Assembly: GCA_018398765.1 (NCBI GenBank)
Contig: JAHBMJ010001635.1
Location: 1-28,063 of the forward strand
Length of the DNA: 28,063 nucleotides
Reading direction: 5' to 3'
Source of the DNA: Chromera velia
Lineage: Eukaryota; Sar; Chromeraceae
A model generated the notes under the pieces. That model was not told the origin of the DNA. It saw only the letters and a program-made list of their open reading frames with translations, and ran no database searches. Of this stretch, positions 10,394 through 20,117 are shown piece by piece; the stretch's first letter is position 1; every line of letters begins with the position of its first letter. The position numbers and the translations under genes were made by a program.

Positions 10394-10567
10394 AGGCCTC
10401 TGGGCTGGGCTGAGCTGCCCTCCGAGGCGAAATGTATATTAACTCACCTTGATTCCATGAATTAACCAAGCGGTGACATCGATCTCCCCCCTAAAAAATA
10501 GAGTGATCGCGTGATATCAGGGCCTCTCGGCTGATCTCAGCAACGCTGAGCTGCCCCTCCAAGGCGA
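10394..10567. repeat. Two related GC-rich hairpin-forming segments
   Basis: Segments at about 10394-10432 and 10521-10567 both run from GGCCTC through GAGCTGCCC to an AGGCGA end and can fold with GCCTC pairing to GAGGC. The second contains CTCAGC-AAC-GCTGAG, a perfect 6-bp stem with a 3-base loop. The spacing of the copies is about 127 bp. A structured RNA or a transposon part is possible, but no known RNA family is recognised. Confidence 0.4.
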
Positions 10568-10717
10568 CAGACGGACTCTACCAGTAAGGTGTGTGTGGGT
10601 TGCGGTGGTGAATAGGACCGACTGGATATGGTCCCATCCCGTACCCCGTCCCAAGCTAGGGCCCCTCGGACATGTGTGCATCCGGCGGACTCAGTGTTTC
10701 TAGAGTAGCCTTGGTGA

Positions 10718-10740
10718 GCACCGCGGCTGCGCCGCGGTGC
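10718..10740. repeat. Perfect 10-bp GC palindrome with TGC loop
   Basis: GCACCGCGGC, TGC, GCCGCGGTGC forms a perfect 10-bp stem with a 3-base loop. A related CCGCGG-spacer-CCGCGG arrangement occurs in the LTR (about 11853-11870) and just after the second LTR (25186-25202). No run of T follows, so a terminator is not indicated. Confidence 0.7.
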
Positions 10741-10869
10741 CTGCCCAAGCTTTCCGCGGCGTTAGCGCAGCGGTTCTAGCCTACTTCTGACCGTTTGCCG
10801 CCCCGCGGTGACAACCATGCCTCTCAGGGTCTAAGTCGAGGCCCAGCAGTGGACCGCGAGGTGGCCCGA

Positions 10870-11375
10870 AATATAAATCCCATCCTATTCTATAAAAGCC
10901 GGTTAACTGTTGTTGGAAACAAACCTAGAGCTTATCTTCTAAAAATTTAGTACTGAAAGATTACCACACAAAACCGGTTTCGACGTCTAGGGTCTCTTCA
11001 GTTGTTAGTGGATTTTTTCAATGCTAGTACAATAACTCATCATCAGTTGAACTATTATTTAATATTAGATTCAATAACCCTCAATATATCTAAATGAGTA
11101 ATAATAAAAATGAATCAAACTATATTAAAATGATTATTCATGAATGTACACACCATGAAACATTGTTCGACATTATCAAATATAATATTAATCAATCAAA
11201 TCACAAATTTGACAGAGAAAAGAGGGAAAAAGTGGGGAGCATTAGAAGCATAAAGTCTTTTCTCCTCTAAACTTGGAGACGCCTCAACCTATTTGACCCG
11301 GGCGAGGGGAGGCTAGGAGGGGAGGACTGCCGAGGGGGGGAGGACTGTCGAGGGGAGAACTGCCGAGGAGATTTC
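10870..11375. other. AT-rich spacer with short G-rich repeats
   Basis: There is no gene. Bases 11295-11370 hold several copies of an AGGACTGCCGAGGGG-like unit. The rest is AT-rich and unremarkable. Confidence 0.5.
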
Positions 11376-11590
11376 AACAGAGTGGACTCCAAAATAGGAC
11401 TTAGTGGAATTCAAAGTGACTTTTAAATTTACTATATTCTAGATTCGCACAGAAGTAGCGATTTTAAATGCTCTAAAAAACTTTAGATTGCTTTAAGTAA
11501 CCTAGTTTTACTTTATAATGAAGCTAGAATATAGTAAATTTAAAAGTCACTTTGAATTCTACTAAGTCCTACTTTGGAGTCCACTCTGTT
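11376..11590. mobile_element. 215-bp MITE with long terminal inverted repeats and 4-bp duplication
   Basis: The left arm, starting AACAGAGTGGACTCC, and the right arm are inverted copies over about 65 bp with only two or three mismatches, around an AT-rich centre of about 85 bp. TTTC stands directly outside both ends (11372-11375 and 11591-11594), consistent with a 4-bp target-site duplication. The arms contain AAAGTGACTTTTAAATTTA. The same AAAGTGACTTT core lies at the same distance from the ends of the 3.49-kb element at 18270-21758. There is no coding capacity, so it is a deletion-type or miniature relative. Confidence 0.8.
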
Positions 11591-11819
11591 TTTCCGGGCG
11601 GCTAGAGGCACAAGGCTACCGAGTAATAGGTGGTCGGCCTTGGCGGCCCCCTCCCCTTTCTTTACATAGATGAATGTTCCTTTGACAGGTTAAGCCCCCT
11701 GCTCTCAGTTAATCGCTTAACAAGAATCTGTACAGCTTTCTGGGCTTAGAGCTGTCAGAGCAACGCTTGGCGGACTCGATCTCAACGATCTATTTTTTTT
11801 TTTTCGATGCCGCAGCGCG

Positions 11820-12689
11820 TTGTGGTCCTCCCCTTCTCCTCCAAGTTTTTCCCCCGCGGCGTGCCGCGGTGCGCCCAAAGCTGTTACAGACTCCTACGTA
11901 GGCTGTGGTAGCAGGATATAACTTTCAAGTATGTCTTACCTGGTAAAAGCCTACTTAGTATGATCTAGGGGGAAGAGAAATAAAAGTGAAAGGAAAGGAA
12001 AAAACAATTAAGGATGTAAGTAGATCTCGAGAAAAAGAAAATGACCTTAAATTTTTAATGGGGATGTCCATACCTATTAAATAGAAAAGACTGTTGAATT
12101 CCATCATAGAAAAAAGAATAGAAGAAGGAATGGAAGAAAGAACGGCAGAGCAAATGGAAAAAAGAATGAAAGAAGAGTTGGAAGAGCCTCTTTCAGGAGC
12201 CTCGACGGGCCATGGCATGTCCGAGTGGAAGAGCCTCTTCCAAGAGCCTCGTCAAAAACAAAGAAGAGGAAGAAAGAAAGGAAGAGAAGATGGAAGGAAA
12301 AAAAAGAAAAATAAAATGAAATAAATAGAGATCGACCAGAATGGAATACAGAAAACGGAAGAGGGAAAGGGAGAGGTGTTGGAAGAAAAAGGGGTAAAAT
12401 CAATACAGAGGAAAGTAATTATGGAAGTCCTTATGGAAGAGCGAAAAGCGAAAGACTTAGATTTTTGGAAGAGCAAACGGAAGGAGATGTTGAAAATCAA
12501 ATTTCATCTTGTCATTAAATTTTCGATCGTCGGACCCATCTCGGACTGAGGACTTCGATCCAACATCCATTCTCCAGCCTTTGAGAAAACTTCTGAGAAG
12601 TGAATCTTGAGTAACTTCAGTCTTTTAGCTACCCTACCTTCAGCAAAACGCTGCTAGAGTTCCGGAGTCAGATAAGAAGTCCACTATAC
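11820..12689 (+). repeat. 5' long terminal repeat
   Basis: Direct repeat of 24325-25186. By eye there are about 10 differences in the first 155 bp, mostly C/T or G/A, plus a few small indels elsewhere. It begins TTGTGGTCC and ends CTATAC. The GC-rich start carries CCGCGGCGTGCCGCGG. The A/G-rich body holds a long Lys/Glu-rich open frame. Confidence 0.7.
11959..12549 (+). pseudogene. Lys/Glu-rich coiled-coil-like frame inside the 5' LTR
   Basis: One frame runs 11959-12549 with only two internal stops, TAG at 12082-12084 and TAA at 12322-12324. It encodes a highly charged protein: an EEGMEERTAEQMEKRMKEEL helix, a basic GRKKGREDGRKKKKNKMK block and a second charged helix with MEERKAKDLDFWKSKRKEML. 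In the other LTR the codon at 12082 is TGG, and the two copies differ nearby by a frame-preserving 12-base indel. No known family is recognised. Coding is suggested by shared openness but is confounded by A/G-rich composition. Confidence 0.35.
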
Positions 12690-12690
12690 G

Positions 12691-12700
12691 TGGTGACGCC
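12691..12700 (+). promoter_or_regulatory. Candidate tRNA primer-binding site
   Basis: TGGTGACGCC lies one base after the end of the first LTR, where a retrotransposon primer-binding site is expected. The leading TGG would pair with the CCA end of a tRNA. Which tRNA is unknown. Confidence 0.4.
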
Positions 12701-12773
12701 AGCTTTGAGCTTCTGCTGTTCCAACAGCAAGCAGCCTTCTATCTTTGGAAAGAACCATCTCCAGATAGAAACA

Positions 12774-13040
12774 GACCATGAAACGCTGTCCAATTTCTGG
12801 ACAGACGCGTCTTTCTTTGTCTCTACACAGAATCCCATCCGAACTAGAGTGCACCGTGAAGCGCTGTCCAATTTCCGGACAGACACGTCTTTTCTTGTCT
12901 TTGCCGAGAAATCCATCCAAACCAGACTGCACCGTGAAGCGCTGCCCAATTTTTGGACAGACGCATGTTTTTTTGCCTCTGCCAGAATCCTTTCCAAAAA
13001 AAACCATACCGTGAAGCGCTGCTCAGTTCTCTGATAGAGA
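12774..13040. repeat. 78-bp tandem repeat, about 3.5 copies
   Basis: Units start at 12774, 12852, 12930 and about 13007 with spacings of 78, 78 and 77 bp. Each has CCGTGAAGCGCTG followed by a TGTCC-spacer-GGACA inverted motif. Because 78 is 26 codons, several frames on both strands stay open and give repeat peptides. It lies in the 5' leader of the retrotransposon interior, directly after the primer-binding site. Confidence 0.85.
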
Positions 13041-13490
13041 GACAAGGCATACGTTTCCTGAGGCACGAATAGAAGGACTTTCAGTCGCAACTAAAAGCAT
13101 ATCGATCCCGCCGTCAGTCGCTGGGTCAACGACCCCGTTGCCAAAACGTCGTCGCACTTCCAACCACTGTATTTTCTGTACCAGAGGGTAGCATACCCGA
13201 CTGAAGAGGACCTTGAAGCGGTATTCCAGTGGGGACAACGCTCTCCTACGTCACTCTCTGTAAGTGAATCCTCACAGTCGGCCTCAGCTACCAAAGAAGC
13301 CCAGAGTGGCAACCACATTCAGCATGGTCCGCATTCCCAATCTAAAGGCATCGAAAACAACGACCCTGCCCCTGGAAACCCAAACAGAAGACATGTGAAC
13401 CCCCAGACAGGAAATTCTGTCTAGCACCGTCCTACCAGGAACAACCAAGGACCGCTCTTGCCCCTTCTACCTTGAGGAAACCTGCGAAAC
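13041..13490 (+). other. Retrotransposon leader, no clear gene
   Basis: GC-balanced sequence between the 78-bp repeats and the first Pro/Ser-rich frame. Stops interrupt all frames and no domain is recognised. Confidence 0.4.
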
Positions 13491-14347
13491 ATGGCCTCGC
13501 CTGAAAATTCAGGGAGCCCGCATACAGACAATACCGAAGAAGAGGATGCATCCTTATACTGTCCTACACCCATAGCTAACCCACTCCATCGTTTTGCTCC
13601 TACCAGGAACCCGTATCTCCCCAGCGAGTTGAACCTCCCACCCACTAGCAGAGCCTGTACTAACAGACCACTCAGCCACCTCCCTGCCCAGTCTCGTCCT
13701 TCTGATAAATCTGACGTGGAAAGAAATATCGACAGCCAGGCAGGTCCGAGCATCATTATCTATTCCCCCCACAGTACTCTGTTTGTAACGGATGGCTCAC
13801 ACAATTGTAGGCCAACCATCTATCATACGGAAAACCGGGACCCTTCGAGAAGAAGAGGATTCCTGCTTGACTGACAGTGAAGTCTCTTCTCCCAACATAT
13901 AAACAGCTGCTTTCTAATACGACCTAAGAAATCCCCTTGTCTAACTGCACGCTCCTTATCACATGACACACAGCCCCAAGTGATTCATTGGAAGGTAAGA
14001 AAAGAAGATCCCCACCCACTGCGTTGTACCGGAGAAATCGCTGCTATCGAAGCTTGTATTCCCATCCACACCGATATACATTTCACCCCATTCTTCCCAC
14101 ATTTTTAAGAAAAAAAATAGACCTATCGGAGCGATCTCCACTGGCTTTCCCACTACCATCCTTTGAAGGAATCAAGGTGGCCTCATACCCCGAGAGTCTC
14201 CAGGATCTTGACAGGCCCACCTTGGAGACAAAAAGTACCTCACGGCCCCACAGTGAATCTCTGTCTACCTGGGTGCGAACCCAATCAGACTACTCCCTTC
14301 ATATATACGCACTGTATTTGAAGCTGAAGAAACAAAATCTGGCATGA
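13491..14347 (+). pseudogene. Decayed Pro/Ser-rich retrotransposon protein fragments
   Basis: Two plus-strand frames look like pieces of one disrupted protein. The first is 13491-13874 (Pro/Ser/Thr-rich, beginning MASPENSGSPHTDNTEEEDA). The second is 13988-14347 in another frame, ending in a helical LHIYALYLKLKKQNLA. The first shares its frame with the Gag frame that follows at 14526. Disordered proline-rich regions ahead of Gag are common in retrotransposons, but no domain is recognised here, so the role is inferred from position. Confidence 0.3.
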
Positions 14348-14525
14348 GTAACGAGCACACCCGCACACCGCCCCACCCGTCTGCAAAACGACCACCCCAC
14401 TCGACAGTTCTCAGGCTCCGCTCCTATTCATTGATTTACATTTCCCTCCACTTCCCCGTCAAGAAGCTGTACCAGCAGAGCGGAACCTCAAACTGAATTT
14501 CCCCATTGACCTAGACACCACCATC

Positions 14526-16596
14526 CCAGTAGACGTTCCTTTGGGCTCAGGTGTCGGCCCGAAACTCAGTGACCTCAGACCACCAAGCCCTCGACCCCAG
14601 CCATACGCAGGCAGCCTCCCCTTCTCAACTGGTCTTAACTTTGTACCGCAGGGCGTCTTGCAGGCGCTCGTTAGAGAAGGAGTTTAAGAAGCCCTTAGGG
14701 ACTCAGCCGATGTCCATCAGGTATTGGCAGAAGCTTTGGAGGGGACGATCAGACGAGAGGTCTAGACTTCCCTCATAGAAGCCAGCACCCTCCTCGTTAG
14801 TCTGAGATATAGCGAGTGGGAGGCTACTCAAGTGCAAGCTTTCTAGGCGTTGTACCCAGCACCCTTCCCACTAGGTAGTGCAACTGCACCACCACCACCT
14901 TCACAACCCACCGGGGCTCTACAGCCGCACCCTGACTTGGTTCAGTGGTAGGACTAGAATCTGTGAGAGCAGCAAGATAAAGAAAACATTGCAGTATTTT
15001 ACCCACATCTTCAGCGTTCACCAGCAACCCAGCAGTAGCCGTCGCTACCTCCACTGTTTCGATAAACTACTAGAGGGAAAAGAAAAACAATTTGTGAGCC
15101 GAATGGCCAACACCAGGTTCCAAGCGAAGAAAAAAGGGAATGCCCAAAATGTGGGACAGCAAAAGGGGAAGGGACTCCAGTCTGGCTTGCAACAAGCACC
15201 CCTGAAAAAGGTGCTCAGACAAAGAGGAGCGGGGAAAGGAGAAGACGGGAAGAAAGGGGCTCAAAAAAGCCAAACCCAAGGAACCCATGCTACTTGAACA
15301 AAAAGAAGGAGTAACTGCAGAACAGCCAGCAGAAGGTGGAAAACTAGGTAGAAAAAGGGAGAAAAGAGGATGTTCAAATCTAAAAAGAAGATGCTCAGCT
15401 TGTTGAGAGTATGGAAGAAGATGGGGAAGAGATTCAATCACAGTCCGCCTCCCCAGCGGTGTTATCTGAATTAAAGAACACAAGGATTGCCATCATCAGG
15501 ACACCCTCAGGGAAGCTGTGGCTGCATCAAGTAGGATCCAACGTGAATAGAACGGACCCATCAAAAATGCAAAGGGGGCCCGTTGTCACCGTTCCTCCAC
15601 AGGTCGATCTTCCTCGAGTGCGAATGGACTTACCGTCATTTGATAGAAATTGAATGAAGGCAAAGAGCTTTTGGAACTGGCTGATGAGGTTGAATGAGAG
15701 GTTGGGGTGGACCTTCGAGAACCTTAGGGACATCTATCTCCCGACAGCGCTCACAGGGCCTGCAAAACAGTGGTACAAAATGCAGGCATCTGAGCGATTG
15801 GAGGGATGCACAACAGCTGCACAACTCAAAGAAATGTTCCTTACAAGATACGGTATCGATGAGTGGGAAGCTGAATGCAAGAAAAGAATGCTTCTTCAGA
15901 TAACCCAAAACTTCAGAAAGAGTTCCCCTGACTACGTCATCCGCTTTGAGGAGCAGTGCTCTGCCGCAAATCAGAGCACTGACGACCTCACCGCCTTAGG
16001 AGCTTTCATTGAAGGCATAGAGGATGGCAAGCTTCGCATTCAAATAGAAACCCACACGTACAGCACCTAGGTACAGCACATTTGAAGAACTACAGGTGAA
16101 CCTGAGGAAGTGGGAGAACATGGTGAGGAAGAAGGCGGGTCGACAAGAGATGGCAAGTGGGCAAGGTAACAGACCTGTGAAACGCCTGAGGGTTGCAGCG
16201 ATAGAAGGAGAAGAAAACCTCTAAACAAACGAGGGCAAGGACTTTAAAAGAGGGGAAGATCTTGCAGTGGACAGGGTATATGCAGAAAAGAAAGACCCAA
16301 GAGGGGACACCTAGTTCCTTCTCTAGTTTATGGACTATTCACAGCCAGAGTGGTGTCATGAGAATGATTGCTCGTGCCTAATCCTGATTGACTGCGGCTT
16401 CCATCAAGAGAAGAGGTATCAGGATGAAAGACGGAATCGACGCAGGATGGGAAACAAAAATGTCCCAAGCAGTTCGGCTGAGTGACTCTGCAGGCAGTCA
16501 GGCAGAAAGCAACCAAAAGAAAGAAAAAAGGCAAGACAAAAAGAACAGCAGAGGACTTGGTTTACTCAGAAGGGCAAGAAAGGCAGGCGAGCGTAG
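14526..16596 (+). pseudogene. Ty3/Gypsy-type Gag pseudogene
   Basis: One frame (14526-16070) carries recognisable content despite 12 internal stops. The clearest part, about 15620-16060, matches the retrotransposon gag domain: LPSFDRN near the start, a FWNWLMRLNERLGW helix, LPTALTGPAKQWYKM with the typical P...W core, then LKEMFLTRYG and a final helix ending before 16070. A 13-bp tandem duplication (16058-16070 and 16071-16083) shifts the frame. The reading then continues in the next frame to 16596 with further stops at 16222, 16312, 16324 and 16483. The later part has Cys/His residues (WCHENDCSC) but no canonical CCHC knuckle. Upstream of the domain is a Gln/Pro-rich and Lys/Glu-rich region with a CPKC pair near 15150. 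No pol follows. Confidence 0.75.
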
Positions 16597-18265
16597 TTGT
16601 TTGCATGATGAACTGATGTCAAAAATCAAAGGAGGGTGCATAGTCTGGTTCTAATATTCCCTTCCTTTTGTATTCCCATTCATGAAGTGTTCGATTTCCT
16701 ACTCCAATAGGCTCTGCCTAAGCTCTTTGTTTGCGAGTATCAGATAGACCGAGGGAATAAAGAAATTGAAAGGAACATCACCACACTATGACAGCTTGCA
16801 CAGTTATACATGGCATTGCATGTTTGCTGCATTAGTTGGGCAGTGCGCTGAGTTGACAAGGGACGAATGTATGCATACTTCACCTTTTTTATGGATCGTT
16901 CATAGTGCAGAGCAGGGCAGAGCAGAGCAATACCACCGACTAGAGAGAGCCGAATCGATAAGCCAACTTCACGTGCATGAAAGTGAATCAATGAAAATGA
17001 GTGGGGGTGGGTGAATGAACGAGTAAATGAATGAAGGCAGGCACACTTTCGAAAAATGACGAGGGAAGTGAATGAATGGTTGGATGCATAGACAAAAGAG
17101 TGAGTGAGTGGGTGAGGGAGTGAGGAAGTGAGTAAGTGAGTATAAGTAAGTGAATACATAAGTAAGCGGGCGAGGGACTAGACGGATGAACATTGAACAC
17201 ATAAATGGATGAATGAATGAATGAATGAGTGAGTGAGTGAGTGAGTGAATGAGTGAATGAATGAATGAATAAATGAATGAATAAATAAAAGGGTGAATGA
17301 AAGGAGATGAAAGGAGTAAAAAGAGGGTAACCAAAAGGAGGGGGATGTTACGAGGAAGCCGTCTCTCATTCTCTTATTCCTCTCCCTTGTGTCCTCTTTA
17401 ACACTACTGCATACTAATAATATCTTCTCTTCATGCCTACTTACCGCTGGTCCACGTCTCTTCACACAAGGGTCGATTCGAAACGCCCATGATTGCGTTG
17501 CCCAAGCAACCGAAACCGGCTGCAAGCAAAGAAGTGAAGGAATTGCATACATATGCATGAGGGTGAGGGCACATCCATTGCATAACAGGGAAGGATGTAG
17601 ATTGAAGTACGGGAAGTTCAAAACCACGCCTAAGTAAGCGGAGGACTCGAACTCTTCGTACATAAAGAGAAAGAGAGAGAGGCACAGTCTGAGAGAGAGA
17701 GAGAGGAAACGATAGAAGGGAAAGAAAAGAGAGAAAGCCCAGAAAGAGGAAAAAATGAGAAAGAAGGCGTTGCTTGAGAAAAACATAAATGCAAGAGAAA
17801 AAAGGGTAGAACCTGACTCTACCCAGAGGGACAGCTCAATCGGAGGCTCCCGTGCAGAGGAGTGGGTACACGACCATGCGAGCGAAAGACCCAGTCCTCA
17901 TATACTGAGTCTCGCCCTGATTGATGTATAACTGGTACCATAAAAATCATTGAGAAAGAAACGAAGGCCAAGCATGAGAAAAATAAAAAACAGAAGGGCA
18001 CAAGGCGGTAGAATGTTTGCCAAGCAAAGTGACAGAATGCATGCATCTAAGTAAGTAGACGACCTGACGTCACTTGCACAAAGAATAGAAAAGCGCCGCC
18101 AAGGGACTAAAATAAAAAGGATAAACTGGTACCGTCCTGTAAGGAAGAAGATAAATGAGCAAAATAATTCATTAGGGAAGAAAAGTCTTAGAGAGGACTA
18201 CCCAAACGGGAACAAAGGCAAGAAGCCAACGCACAGACTGGGAAATAGAGAAAGCAAAGCCGGTT
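16597..18265. repeat. Retrotransposon interior without genes; (GAAT/GAGT)n tetranucleotide repeats
   Basis: No gene is supported between the Gag remnant and the nested element. Bases about 16980-17300 are dominated by degenerate GAAT, GAGT, AAGT and GAAA tetranucleotides, densest at 17208-17290. On the minus strand these translate as His/Ser/Phe repeats, an artefact. A purine-rich GAGA tract lies at 17660-17770. Confidence 0.6.
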
Positions 18266-18299
18266 GGGAAACTGACTGTACTGACAAGTGAAACTTTTG

Positions 18300-18830
18300 T
18301 ACTGGAAAGTGACTTTGAAAAATTTAGTTTTTAAAACATTAAAATAAATAGTTTAACCTTTAAACTAATTGATTTTCATAATTTATTTAAGACTATTTAA
18401 GCTTAGTAAGATGTTTAAAAAATAAAATAAAAAAATGTATATATAGAGTATATATTTTTTTAAAACCATAAATTGTCTCAGACTGGTACCTATCATCGTA
18501 AATTAACGCTAAGACGAAAACACAATAAAAAATGTATCTGAATGGCTCTGAATCGATCCGATTGAAGCATTTCTTCTCATGATCATAATTGTTTTGTTTT
18601 CAATTCATATGAGGCACTGCTCAACGGCGGGCGTGTTAGGGGCAGGGGGAGGGGGGGGGAGGGAGCATCTGAGTATATATCAAACATGCACACCCGTAAA
18701 CGCCACCTGCAGAAATATGTGCACATAAACAGAAAGTCAGTTGAATCGCCAGAATACACATAAAAGCATGCATGCAAACACAACCTGTATCTTTAATTTG
18801 TATCAGAATGATACATGAAAGCAGGAAGAC
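18300..18830. other. AT-rich left interior of the TIR element
   Basis: AT-rich subterminal sequence to about 18550, then mixed sequence with a G-rich run at 18640-18665. No gene is seen. Confidence 0.5.
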
Positions 18831-19565
18831 CGAAATTGAGAAAGCAATCGGATGGGCAGGAAGGCTGAAATCGGGAAGGCAATCAAACGGGCAGGAAGGC
18901 CAAAATTAGAAGGCAGTCAGGCCGTCAAGAAGACTGAAATTGGAAGGCAGGCATGTGGGCAGAAAGAACGAACTCTGGGAGGCAGTCAGACATATAAGAA
19001 GGCCGAACTTGGGAAGACAGTCGGGCCAGCAGGAAAAACAAAATTGAGAAGGCCATCGGGCAAGCAGGATGACCAAAATTAGGAAGTGTTAGGAGGATTC
19101 CGAAACTTGGGTGGGAAGGAAGGCCAAAATAGGGAAGGCAATCAGGCAGGCAGGAAAGCCGAAATTGGGAAGGCAACCGGATAAGCAGGAAGGCCGAAAT
19201 TGCGAAGTCAGTCAGACAGACAGAACGGCCGAAATTTGGAAAGCATTGAAGCAGACAGAAAGACTGAAATTTGGAGGGCAGTCAGGCAGGCAAGAAGGCC
19301 AAAATCGGAAAGCAGTCAGCATGGCAGGAATGCAAAACTCTGGAAGGCAGTCAGGCAGGCAAGAAAGTCGAAATTGGGAAGGCAATCGGGCAGGCAGGAA
19401 GACCAAAATTGGAAGCACGGCGAAGGCCGAAATTAGGAAGGCAATAGGGTGGGCGGAAAGGCCAAAATTGGGAAGGCATTTAGCCAGACAGAAATGCTAA
19501 AAGCTGGAGGGCAGTCAAGCAGGCAAGAAGGGCGAAATTTCGGAGGCAGTCAGGCAAGTAGAAAA
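18831..19565. repeat. 35-bp minisatellite, about 20 copies
   Basis: Imperfect units of 33-36 bp, mostly 35, follow the form GAAATTGGGAAGGCA-GTCAGGCAGGCA-GGAAGGCC. One irregular unit lies near 19075-19125 and one short unit near 19410. Because 35 is not a multiple of three, every frame is read in turn, so the open frames across it are by-products. Units are contiguous with no spacers. Confidence 0.9.
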
Positions 19566-19926
19566 AAACATAGGCTCGGCACGTAGGGGCGCTGCTCCCT
19601 TTCGCAGTCTGAAGACTGCGGCCTTAATAAAAATGCAAAGACCTACCTCTAGAGGAGTTGAAGAAGGAGTGGGAGCCAAAACAAGCATCTCCTAGAGGAG
19701 ACCCACGACTTGCAAAGAGCAGAGGAGGGGGGCAGGGGTGAACAACACATGCAAAAGGAGACGGCAGTTTTGTGCCTTGCCGAGGGCAGACTGGTCAGTC
19801 ATTCAAAAACTAAAATGGCCAGGTTACAGCCATACAAAAACACTCACAGACATCGTACAAAGCCTTTTGCATGCACCAAGAAGGCTCATCTCTGCAAACA
19901 AGATTTTTTTAATTCCTTCACTGGGA
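19566..19926. other. Interior of the TIR element, no gene recognised
   Basis: Mixed-composition sequence between the minisatellite and the long hairpin. No domain or structured RNA is recognised. Confidence 0.5.
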
Positions 19927-20117
19927 GGGGGGGATGGACCCTCTCGCAGGGGTACGAAGCGGGCCAATTTGGTACCCTTGGTGGAGGGGGGGAGTCGGAC
20001 CTGCTCTGCAGGTTTGCGTCCAAAATGTGTTTAGAAGAGCAGGTCGGACCTCCCCCCTCCACCAGGGGTACCAAATTGGCCCGCTTCATACCCCTGCAAG
20101 AGGGTCCACCCCCCCCT
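19927..20117. repeat. Long inverted repeat: arms of about 80 bp, loop of about 28 bp
   Basis: The left arm (about 19927-20007) and right arm (about 20036-20117) are near-perfect reverse complements. Both contain AAGCGGGCCAATTTGGTACC in one orientation, G-rich flanks and AGGTCGGACC-like or GTCGGACCTGCTCT ends. The loop is 20008-20035. Transcription in either direction would give a long double-stranded RNA stem. Mismatches are few and scattered. Confidence 0.9.

Noticed and set aside
10721-10740. Rho-independent-type terminator
   Set aside because: The hairpin is perfect but is not followed by a T run, and the context is eukaryotic.
10763-10850. tRNA gene or tRNA-derived SINE head
   Set aside because: TAGCGCAGCGG at 10763-10773 matches a Pol III A box, but no clear B box (GGTTCGANNCC) lies at the right distance and no cloverleaf folds.
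12104-12500. Phe/Leu/Ser-rich minus-strand frames in both LTRs, which look like membrane proteins
   Set aside because: They are the complement of the A/G-rich plus-strand sequence and carry no independent evidence.
14878-15297. Uninterrupted 139-codon frame as the true Gag N-terminus
   Set aside because: The frame continuous with the Gag domain is the neighbouring one, which gives a Gln/Pro-rich then Lys/Glu-rich sequence. The open frame here looks like a shadow, although this is not certain.
16969-17334. His/Ser/Phe repeat frames on the minus strand
   Set aside because: They arise from (GAAT/GAGT)n tetranucleotide repeats.
18831-19565. CRISPR-like array
   Set aside because: Units of about 35 bp are contiguous and imperfect, with no unique spacers, and the host is a eukaryote. 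It is a minisatellite.
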